A stretch of DNA of 38,053 nucleotides from Sphingomonas sp. Leaf412. GTDB lineage: Bacteria; Pseudomonadota; Alphaproteobacteria; Sphingomonadales; Sphingomonadaceae. A program made the position numbers and the translations under genes. The notes beneath the pieces were generated by a model. The model was not told the DNA's origin and ran no database searches. It worked only from the letters and a program-made list of their open reading frames with translations. The first letter of the stretch is position 1, and each line of letters starts with the position of its first letter. Location: the NCBI RefSeq assembly GCF_001425405.1, contig NZ_LMQP01000004.1, positions 47,103 through 85,155 on the forward strand, read 5' to 3'. Positions 22,358 through 29,064 of the stretch are shown piece by piece.

Positions 22358-23140
22358 CTATGCCTCCTCGACCGCCGCCTCCGCCTCCCGGCTGCGCTTG
22401 CGTTCGGTGAACCAGATGCCGAGGATGGCCAGTTCGTACAGGATGCACAGCGGAATCGCGAGCAGGAGCTGCGACCCCACGTCGGGCGGGGTCAGCACCG
22501 CCGCGATCGCGAAGGCGCCGACGATGGCGTAGCGGCGCGCGGAGATCAGCTGCCTGCGCGTCACGATTCCCGCCCGTTCCAGCAGCATCAGCAGGACCGG
22601 CAGCAGGAACGCGGCGCCGAAGCCGAACAGGAACTGCATCACGAACGACAGATATTCGCCGATCGCGGGCAACGCCTCCTGCCGGATGCCGCCGATGTCG
22701 CCCTGGAAGCTGAGCAGGAAATGCAGCGCCATCGGGATGGCGATGAAATAGGCCATCGACGCGCCCAGCGCGAACAGCAACGGCGTCGCCAGCAGGAAGG
22801 GCAGCAGCGCGCGCTTCTCCTTCCGGTACAGGCCGGGGGCGACGAATTGCCACAACTGGTTCGCGATCACGGGGAAGGCGATCATCATCGCGGCGAAGAA
22901 GGCGACCTTCACCTTCACGAAGAACGCCTCGAACACCTGGGTGTAGATCACCGTCTTCTGCCCCGCGGACAGCAGCGGCTGGACCAGGATCGAGAAGATG
23001 TCCTCCGCGAAATAATAGCCGATGCCGAACGCCAGCAGGACCGCGGCGATGCAGTACAGCAGGCGGCGGCGCAGTTCGAGCAGATGGTCGAGCAGCGGCG
23101 CGCGGCTTTCGTCCAGTTCGTCGACGACGGTATCGGTCAC
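22358..23140 (-). CDS. tatC: Twin-arginine translocase subunit TatC
   Basis: A 260-aa integral membrane protein with six transmembrane helices that binds the twin-arginine signal peptide. Conserved blocks are the N-terminal LLDHLLELRRRLLYC, the FEAFFVKVKVAFFAA segment with the signal-binding Glu, and QLWQFVAPGLYRKEK. It starts with GTG overlapping the tatB stop (GTGA), so the two are coupled. Exports folded cofactor-containing proteins. Confidence 0.96.
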   Translation of the reverse strand: MTDTVVDELDESRAPLLDHLLELRRRLLYCIAAVLLAFGIGYYFAEDIFSILVQPLLSAGQKTVIYTQVFEAFFVKVKVAFFAAMMIAFPVIANQLWQFVAPGLYRKEKRALLPFLLATPLLFALGASMAYFIAIPMALHFLLSFQGDIGGIRQEALPAIGEYLSFVMQFLFGFGAAFLLPVLLMLLERAGIVTRRQLISARRYAIVGAFAIAAVLTPPDVGSQLLLAIPLCILYELAILGIWFTERKRSREAEAAVEEA

Positions 23141-23562
23141 GATGCGGCCCTGTCGCGCAAGGGGTTGGGCACCGGCGCGTCGGCATCGGCGGCGGTGGGC
23201 GCCGGATCGTCGGCGGGTACCACGTGGGGCTTTTCCACCATCACCGCCGGGCCGTCAGCGTCGGTGGCATCGGGCGCGGGCAGCGCGGTGGGTTCGGCGG
23301 TGTCGACGGCGGGGGCGGGGGCGGGGGCGGGATGTTCGCGCATGATGCGCTCGTTCTCCGCCTTCCACTTCTTCTCCATCTCCTCCAGCTCCGCCTCGCG
23401 CACCATCTCGTCGAAGCCGCTTCGGAACTGGCGCCCCACGGCGCGCGCGCGGCCGACCCAATAGCCGACCACGCGCATCGCCTTCGGCAGGTCCTTGGGA
23501 CCGATCACCACCAGCGCGATGAACGCGACCAGCAACAGCTCGGACGGAGCGATATCGAACAT
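23137..23562 (-). CDS. tatB: Twin-arginine translocase subunit TatB
   Basis: A 141-aa protein with an N-terminal TM helix (MFDIAPSELLLVAFIALVVI), the GPKDLPKAMR hinge and an amphipathic helix (RVVGYWVGRARAVGRQFRSG), then a long acidic helix and a Pro/Ala-rich tail. It forms the substrate receptor with TatC. It lies 29 bp downstream of tatA and overlaps tatC. Confidence 0.95.
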   Translation of the reverse strand: MFDIAPSELLLVAFIALVVIGPKDLPKAMRVVGYWVGRARAVGRQFRSGFDEMVREAELEEMEKKWKAENERIMREHPAPAPAPAVDTAEPTALPAPDATDADGPAVMVEKPHVVPADDPAPTAADADAPVPNPLRDRAAS

Positions 23563-23591
23563 CTCGGCGGCGCGATCGGATCAATCAGGCG

Positions 23592-23855
23592 TCAGCGATC
23601 CTCGCGGATCGGATCGGGACGGACGCGGTCGGTGTCGTGCAGCGGCGTCGTATCGGCGGGCTTGGCCGCGGCCTGCGCCTCGATCCGCGGCTTGGCGCGG
23701 GCGTGCTCCGCCTCGTCCTCCTCGCTCATGCCCTTCTTGAAGTTCTTCACGCCCTTGGCGACGTCGCCCATCAGGCTGGAGAAACGGCCGCCGCCCAGCA
23801 GCAGGACGGCGACGATCGCCAGGATCAGGATGTGCGGAAGGCTGAAACTGCCCAT
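23592..23855 (-). CDS. tatA: Twin-arginine translocase subunit TatA
   Basis: An 87-aa pore subunit: MGSFSLPHILILAIVAVLLL membrane helix, then GGGRFSSLMGDVAKGVKNFK, the typical hinge and amphipathic helix, and a charged tail. GGAG lies about nine bases before the ATG at 23855. The wider open frame upstream does not look coding. First gene of tatABC with a promoter just upstream. Confidence 0.95.
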   Translation of the reverse strand: MGSFSLPHILILAIVAVLLLGGGRFSSLMGDVAKGVKNFKKGMSEEDEAEHARAKPRIEAQAAAKPADTTPLHDTDRVRPDPIREDR

Positions 23856-23881
23856 GATCGGATTCTCCGTAAGTCTCGCGC

Positions 23882-23910
23882 TATCTAGGCGCTGCACCGG
23901 GTTCCGGCAA
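23882..23910 (-). promoter_or_regulatory. Candidate promoter of tatABC
   Basis: On the minus strand TTGCCG (23905-23910) and TAGATA (23882-23887) are separated by exactly 17 bp. The predicted transcript start would fall 15-20 bp before the tatA ATG, leaving room for the GGAG ribosome-binding site. The match is by eye. Confidence 0.5.
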
Positions 23911-23962
23911 CGACGTTGACGGGGGAGATACGGCGGCGGCGGGTGGATGGAGGCGGCGGCGG

Positions 23963-24556
23963 TCATTCGTCGTCCGCCTCCCCGTCCTCCCCCGATGCGT
24001 CCTCCCCCGATGCCGCATCGAACGCCAGATCGACCGGATCGAGCAGCCCGGCGGCGCGCAGGTCGTCGATGCCGGGCAGGTCGCGGCGGCCCGCGAGGCC
24101 GAAATGCGTCAGGAACGCGGGCGTCGTGACCCACGTCAGCGGACGCCCCGGCACCTCGCGCCGCGCACCCGGACGGATCCAGCCCGCCTCCATCAGCACG
24201 TCCAGCGTGCCGCGCGCGGTCTGCACGCCGCGGATCGCCTCGATCTCCGCGCGGGTCACGGGTTCGTGATAGGCGATGATCGCCAGCGTCTCGATCCCCG
24301 CCCGCGACAGTTTCCGCGGCTCGTCCCGCTCGCGTCGAAGCAGGTGCGCCAGGTCGCCCGCGGTCTGGACATGCCAGCGGCCGCCGCGTTCGACGACGTT
24401 CACGCCGCGCCCGGCATAATCCGTCGCCAGCGTGGCGAGCGCGCGCCTGACATCGCCGTCGCCGACATGCGCGCGGATCGCGTCCACGCCCAGCGGCTCC
24501 GCACTGGCGAACAACACCGCCTCCACCGCGCGGACCAGATCGTCGGGCGGGGTCAC
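23963..24556 (-). CDS. scpB: Segregation and condensation protein B
   Basis: A 197-aa kleisin-interacting winged-helix protein of the SMC-ScpAB condensin. It has two winged-helix domains: VRAVEAVLFASAEPLGVDAI at the N-terminus, and LSRAGIETLAIIAYHEPVTR with EIEAIRGV in the second. A very acidic tail (ASGEDGEADDE) ends it. It begins with GTG overlapping the scpA stop (GTGA), so it is coupled to scpA. Confidence 0.95.
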   Translation of the reverse strand: MTPPDDLVRAVEAVLFASAEPLGVDAIRAHVGDGDVRRALATLATDYAGRGVNVVERGGRWHVQTAGDLAHLLRRERDEPRKLSRAGIETLAIIAYHEPVTRAEIEAIRGVQTARGTLDVLMEAGWIRPGARREVPGRPLTWVTTPAFLTHFGLAGRRDLPGIDDLRAAGLLDPVDLAFDAASGEDASGEDGEADDE

Positions 24557-25281
24557 GCGGGCGCCTTCAGGAACAGGGGAGCGAAGGCCGACTCCTGCCG
24601 CAATTCCACCCTGCCCTGCCGCGCGAGTTCGAGCGCGGCGAGGAAGCTGGACGCCAGCGCGGAGGCGCGGAAGGCGCCGTCCGCGCCGTCGGGCAGGAAG
24701 CGTTCGATCGCGCGCCATTCCACCGCGGCGCCGACCAGCGCGGCGACGCGGGCGATCGCGGCCTCCAGCGTCATCACCTGCCGGTCGCGCACGACGTGCA
24801 TCACCGGGCGGTTGCGCGCGGCGACCGCGCCATAAGCGGCGATGACGCCGTACAGGTCGGCCTGCCACCGCGCATGGCGGACGGTCCGCAGCCCCTCCGG
24901 CGCGCCGCGGGGAAACACGTCGCGGCCCAGCCGGTCGCGCGCCATCAGCCGCGCCCCCGCCTCCCGCATCGCGCCGAGCCGTTCGAGCCGCAGCTGAAGC
25001 CGCAGCGCCAGTTCCTCCGGATCGGGCTCCACCGCCGGATCGCGCGGCAGCAGGAGCGCGGATTTGAGGTAGGCGAGCCATGCCGCCATCACGAGGTAAT
25101 CCGCCGCCAGTTCCAGCCGCAGCGCGCGGGCGCGATCGACATAGGTCAGATATTGTTCGACCAGTTGCAGGATCGAGATCGCGCCGAGATCGACCTTCTG
25201 CGCCCTGGCGAGCGCGAGCAGCAGGTCGAGCGGCCCTTCCCACCCGTCGAGGTCGAGCGTGAGCGTGTCGTCGTCGGTCAT
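24553..25281 (-). CDS. scpA: Segregation and condensation protein A (kleisin)
   Basis: A 242-aa kleisin that bridges the SMC heads in the chromosome condensation complex. The N-terminal DLDGWEGPLDLLLALARAQK is diagnostic; next come VDLGAISILQLVEQYLTYVD, LAADYLVMAAWLAYLKSALL and a C-terminal winged helix (VEWRAIERFLPDG, VASSFLAALELARQGRVEL-like). The ATG has no clear Shine-Dalgarno. It is transcribed away from the repeat array that begins 260 bp upstream. Confidence 0.95.
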   Translation of the reverse strand: MTDDDTLTLDLDGWEGPLDLLLALARAQKVDLGAISILQLVEQYLTYVDRARALRLELAADYLVMAAWLAYLKSALLLPRDPAVEPDPEELALRLQLRLERLGAMREAGARLMARDRLGRDVFPRGAPEGLRTVRHARWQADLYGVIAAYGAVAARNRPVMHVVRDRQVMTLEAAIARVAALVGAAVEWRAIERFLPDGADGAFRASALASSFLAALELARQGRVELRQESAFAPLFLKAPA

Positions 25282-25540
25282 GGGTGGGAATCGGGGCGCG
25301 AATGTTGCGAATGTCGAGGCGATCGCGCGATATCGGCGATCGGGCGCGGAAGTTCACAAAGATCACGCCACCCAAGGGCCGGGGACGTCCGTGCGGCGCG
25401 GGGTGTGGCGGGGCCGGCGACGGATGCGGGGGAGGATCGGCGGGCCGGGCGCATGGGGGGATAGTGGCAGATCGGCCGGATGTAGGACAGCCGGCGTGCG
25501 TCATGCGGGCGGGGCGGCACGTCGTCGCCATGATCCGACC
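25282..25540. other. Non-coding stretch between scpA and the repeat array
   Basis: About 259 bp without a believable gene. Short open frames on both strands have no family resemblance and poor codon character. It should contain the promoter of scpAB on the minus strand, but I could not find a convincing -35/-10 pair. Confidence 0.5.
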
Positions 25541-26574
25541 GTCACCCCGGGGCTCGTTCCGGGGGGATACCGTGCCGCGTTACCGGCGACCGACGGGGTC
25601 GTGGCGCGGGGGATGCCGGGACAGGCCCGGTGTGACGGGGATTTCACGGATAGCGAAGCGGTGATCGCGTGGGCGGTGCGCTTATGCTTGCGTCGCCGCT
25701 TGTGTCCCCGCGAAGGTGGGGACCCAGGCTGGGCTCCCGCCTTCGCGGGAGCACAACGCGGCTTGTCGATGCCGTCGAGGGCCCGCGTGCGCCGGCGTGG
25801 CGCACTGGATTGCTTCGCTACGCTCGCAATGACGGGCGTGGAGTCACACCGTCGCCCGCCGCGTCACGCCGATCGCGTCGAGGAATGTCACCCCGGACCA
25901 GTTCCGGGGTCCACCGTGCCGAATGTCGGCGACCGATGCGTCCGCGGCGCGGTGGATGTCGGGACGCGCCCGGCATTACGAAGGATTTCACGGATAGCGA
26001 AGCGATGATCGCGTGGGCGGTGCGCTTATGCTTGCGTCGCTGCTTGTGTCCCCGCGAAGGCGGGGACACAGGCTGGGCTCCCGCCTTCGCGGGAGCACAA
26101 CGCGGCTGGACGATGCCGACGAGGGCCCCGCGCGGGCCGGCGCGGCGCACTGGATTGCTTCGCTACGCTCGCAATGACGGGCGTGGAGTCACACCGTCAT
26201 CCGCCGCGTCACGCCGAGCAAGTCGCGGAAGGTCACCCCGGACCGGTTCCGGGGTCCACCGTGCCGAATGCCGTCGACCGATGCGTCCGCGGCGCGGTGG
26301 ATGCCGGGACACGCCCGGCATGACGGGGGATTTCACGGATAGCGACGCGATCATCGCGTGGGCGGTGCGCTTATGCTCGCGTCGCCGCTTGTGTCCCCGC
26401 GAAGGCGGGGACCCAGGCTGGGCTCCCGCCTGCGCGGGAGCACAACGCGGCTTGTCGATGCCGTCGAGGGTCCGCGTGCGCCGGCGCGGCGCACTGGATT
26501 GCTTCGCTGCGCTCGCAATGACGGGCGTGGAGCCACACCGTCGCCCGCCGCATCACGCCGATCGGGTCGGGGAA
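25541..26574. repeat. Tandem array of three ~345-bp composite palindromic repeats
   Basis: Three head-to-tail units begin with GTCACCCCGG at 25541, 25887 and 26232 (periods 346 and 345), and the last ends near 26574. Each unit contains, in order: the GTTCCGGGG...CCGGCATGACGG element also found before cerR; GATTTCACGGATAGCGA; a REP-like inverted pair (CCCCGCGAAGGCGGGG, then CTCCCGCCTTCGCGGGAG); and GGATTGCTTCGCTACGCTCG followed by CAATGACGG. The first unit is the most diverged at its start. Long open frames through the array are artefacts of its GC content. Confidence 0.92.
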
Positions 26575-26637
26575 CGCCGCGTCGCGGCGGACGACCAGCA
26601 GCGCGCCGTCGAAGGCGCGCAGCGCGGCGGGTATAGG
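26557..26637 (-). pseudogene. Possible 5' gene fragment abutting the repeat array
   Basis: On the minus strand, after a CCTATA -10-like hexamer (26632-26637), the sequence reads AALRAFDGALLVVRRDAAFP then DPIG, with every codon ending in G or C, as in the real genes here. It then runs straight into the repeat unit. No ATG or GTG precedes it. It may be the remnant of a gene cut by the repeat, or chance GC-rich sequence. The family is not recognised. Confidence 0.25.
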
Positions 26638-26677
26638 TGCGGGGGGCGGCGGGGTCGGCGACGGGGCGGATGCCCCC

Positions 26678-27253
26678 TCACCCGCCCAGCTTGTCCACCT
26701 TGTCGCGCAATTGCGCCAGTTCCGCCTTCAGCGCGGCGATCTCGCCGTCCTTGCCCGCGGGGGTGGTGGCGGGGGGCGCGGGCTTCGCGACCGCGCCGGT
26801 GGCGCCGGGCTTGAACGCCGCCGCCGCGGCCTCGAACATCTGCATGTTGCGCTTCGCCAGTTCGGCGAAGGGGGAGCCCGCGAAGGCGCCCTCCACCGCG
26901 CTCTTGAACTGTGCGTGGTTGCTGCGGAAACTGTCCATCGATGCCGCGAGATAGCCGGGGACCATCGCCTGCATCGAATCGCCGTACAGCGCGATCAGCT
27001 GGCGCAGGAAGCTGACCGGCAGCATCGTCTCGCCGCGGCTCTCCTCCTCCATGATGATCTGCGTCAGGACGTTGTGGGTGATGTCGTCGTCGGTCTTGGC
27101 ATCCACGACGCGGAATTCGCGCCCCTCGCGCGTCATCTGCGCCAGATGCTCCAGCGTGATGTAGGACGAGCTTTCGGTGTTATAGAGCCGGCGGTTGGCG
27201 TATTTCTTGATGACCACCGCCCCATCCGGGGCACCGCCCTGCTGCTTCCTCAT
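26678..27253 (-). CDS. phaR: Polyhydroxyalkanoate synthesis repressor PhaR
   Basis: A 191-aa DNA- and PHA-binding repressor. The N-terminal PHB/PHA accumulation regulator domain is clear (VVIKKYANRRLYNTESSSYI, LEHLAQMTREGREFRVVDAK, then TDDDITHNVLTQIIMEEES), followed by the QLIALYGDSMQAMVPGYL region and a C-terminal coiled coil (IAALKAELAQLRDKVDKLGG). The ATG at 27253 is the start of the conserved part; the frame continues open upstream without coding character. It is divergent from a PHA-synthase-like gene only 15 bp away, a likely target. Confidence 0.95.
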   Translation of the reverse strand: MRKQQGGAPDGAVVIKKYANRRLYNTESSSYITLEHLAQMTREGREFRVVDAKTDDDITHNVLTQIIMEEESRGETMLPVSFLRQLIALYGDSMQAMVPGYLAASMDSFRSNHAQFKSAVEGAFAGSPFAELAKRNMQMFEAAAAAFKPGATGAVAKPAPPATTPAGKDGEIAALKAELAQLRDKVDKLGG

Positions 27254-27268
27254 CACGCGAGACCCCTC

Positions 27269-28369
27269 ATGCCCAACAGTCGTCGGACCGGCGGTACAGC
27301 AGCGCATGACGCACCGCAACATGGTCCGCGGCCGCTGCCCCTGTTCCTCGACATGCTGCGCAGCGAGACCGCAACATCGCCGGGCCGCCGCGCGCGCGCG
27401 CTGGCGGGGTTGCGCCGGTACCAGGACGCGCCGCGGGCGCGCCGCACGATGGGGCCGGTCCGCCATCGCAAGGGCGCGGCGCGGCTGCGCGACTATGGCG
27501 GGGACGGCGCGCCGGTCGTGTTCGTGCCGTCGCTCATCAATCCGCCGTTCGTCCTGGATCTCGCGCCCGGCCGGTCGCTGGTGCGATGGATCGCGGAACA
27601 GGGGTTCCACGCCTGGCTGGTCGACTGGGGCACGCCGTCGGCGACCGATGCGGCACTGGACCTGGCGGGACATGTGACGGAGCGATTGCTGCCGTTGCTG
27701 GCGAAGCTGGAGCGGCCGCCGGTGCTGGTCGGCTATTGCCTGGGCGGCACGATCGCGCTGGCGGCGGCGGACCTGCTGGGGGAGCGGTGCGCCGGGGTGG
27801 CGACGATCGCGGCGCCGTGGCGGTTCGACGGGTACGGGACGGCGGCGCGCGCGGAGATGACCGCGATGTGGCGCGCGGCGGACCCCGTGTCGCGACGGCT
27901 GGGCGCGTTGCCGATGGAGGTGATGCAGGCGGGCTTCTGGCGGCTGGACCCGGCACGGACGGTCGCGAAGTACGAGGCGTTCGCGGAAATGGACGACGCC
28001 GCGGCGGCGACATTCGTGGCGCTGGAGGATTGGGCCAATGCGGGCGCGCCGCTGACCCATGCGGCGGGGGCGGATCTGTTCGATGCGTTGCTGGGACAGG
28101 ACCTGCCGGGGCGCGGCGCATGGCGCGTCGGCGGGCGCGTGGTGACGCCGGAGCAGATCGCCTGCCCGGTGGCGGAATTCGTGTCGCTGACCGACCGCAT
28201 CACCCCCGCGGCGACCGCGGCGCGGGTGGGCGTGCGGCACGATCTGGCGGCGGGGCATGTCGGGATGGTGGTCGGGAGCAAGGGGCGCGCGATGCTGTGG
28301 GAGCCGCTGGCGGCGTGGTTGCGGGGGGTGGCGGATCCGACGCGGACGAGCGGCGGCGAGCGGAAATGA
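27269..28369 (+). CDS. Short PHA-synthase-like alpha/beta hydrolase
   Basis: A 366-aa alpha/beta hydrolase whose nucleophile elbow is GYCLGG (C157), the cysteine form typical of poly(3-hydroxyalkanoate) polymerases (GxCxG) and not the serine of ordinary lipases. The remaining triad residues are D309 (SLTDRITP) and H330 (AAGHVGMVVGSKGR), and the WIAEQGFHAWLVDWGTP segment matches the PHA synthase core. It lacks the long N-terminal domain of class I PhaC (~570 aa) and is close in size to class III PhaC, but no phaE is present. Adjacent phaR supports a role in PHA metabolism. The start is uncertain (ATG at 27353 also possible), although RPLPLFL before it looks conserved. Confidence 0.8.
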   Translation: MPNSRRTGGTAAHDAPQHGPRPLPLFLDMLRSETATSPGRRARALAGLRRYQDAPRARRTMGPVRHRKGAARLRDYGGDGAPVVFVPSLINPPFVLDLAPGRSLVRWIAEQGFHAWLVDWGTPSATDAALDLAGHVTERLLPLLAKLERPPVLVGYCLGGTIALAAADLLGERCAGVATIAAPWRFDGYGTAARAEMTAMWRAADPVSRRLGALPMEVMQAGFWRLDPARTVAKYEAFAEMDDAAAATFVALEDWANAGAPLTHAAGADLFDALLGQDLPGRGAWRVGGRVVTPEQIACPVAEFVSLTDRITPAATAARVGVRHDLAAGHVGMVVGSKGRAMLWEPLAAWLRGVADPTRTSGGERK

Positions 28370-28434
28370 CGCGGGACGACGGGCGGCATACGCGATAGGG
28401 TCGCCGTCCTGTTCGATCGTCAGGTGGAAAGCGG

Positions 28435-28974
28435 ATGGCTCACGCACCCGATTATTATGCCGTGCTGGGCGTGCGCCCGACGGCCGATCGCGTGGCGATC
28501 CATTCGGCGTGGAAGGCGCTGCTCCGTCGCTATCATCCCGACGTCAACCATGGCGCCGACGTCTCCGCCCGCGCGAAGGAGATCAACGAAGCCTATGCCG
28601 TTTTGGGGAAGAAGGATGCACGCGCCGCGTACGACCGGTCGCGGCCGTCGCCGTCGTCCTCCTCCCCGCACGTCACGCCCCGCCCGGTCTATACCGCGCC
28701 CGCGGGCAGGCGGCCGATGGGGCATGGCCCGTCGGCGCGGCCCGGCGGCAGCTATTCGCAGCCGCTGGACACCAATCAATGGCTGGTCGGCATCGCCCTG
28801 CTGCTGCTGACGGCCGCGCCGCTCGCGATGATCGTGGTGCTGGGGTACGAGGAGGCCGGAACGACGTCGACCGTTCGCCGCGATGCGGCCGGACACCGGC
28901 AGCGCGACGCGGGCGCCGACCCCGATCCCCGCGTATCGGACACGCGACCCCGCGGTGTGCAGCCGGACTTCTGA
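28435..28974 (+). CDS. J-domain protein with one C-terminal-half membrane helix
   Basis: A 179-aa protein. The J domain (about 5-68) has DYYAVLGVRPTADRVAIHSA, the HPD tripeptide at 34-36 (RRYHPDVN) and KEINEAYAVLGKKDARAAYD. A Ser/Pro-rich linker (70-108) leads to one TM helix (about 116-137) and a short charged tail that would lie in the periplasm. The J domain can stimulate cytoplasmic DnaK ATPase at the membrane. It lacks the zinc-finger and C-terminal domains of DnaJ, so it is a class C J protein. GGAAAGCGG abuts the ATG. Client unknown. Confidence 0.88.
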   Translation: MAHAPDYYAVLGVRPTADRVAIHSAWKALLRRYHPDVNHGADVSARAKEINEAYAVLGKKDARAAYDRSRPSPSSSSPHVTPRPVYTAPAGRRPMGHGPSARPGGSYSQPLDTNQWLVGIALLLLTAAPLAMIVVLGYEEAGTTSTVRRDAAGHRQRDAGADPDPRVSDTRPRGVQPDF

Positions 28975-29064
28975 ACCGGGACGACGGCCACGACGCCTAC
29001 GCGCGATAACAGGCACCTAGCGCCGTCGCCCGCCGCGTCCTACCTTGGACCCGAGGGAGCGCTT

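Noticed and set aside
25541..26574. CRISPR array
   Set aside because: The repeating unit is ~345 bp with no unique spacers, and no cas genes are present; it is a tandem composite palindrome array.
25669..26814. A 381-codon open frame on the plus strand through the tandem repeats
   Set aside because: It is encoded by the repeat units themselves (peptides such as DPGWAPAFAGAQ and LDCFAALAMTG recur), has no family resemblance, and runs antisense into phaR.
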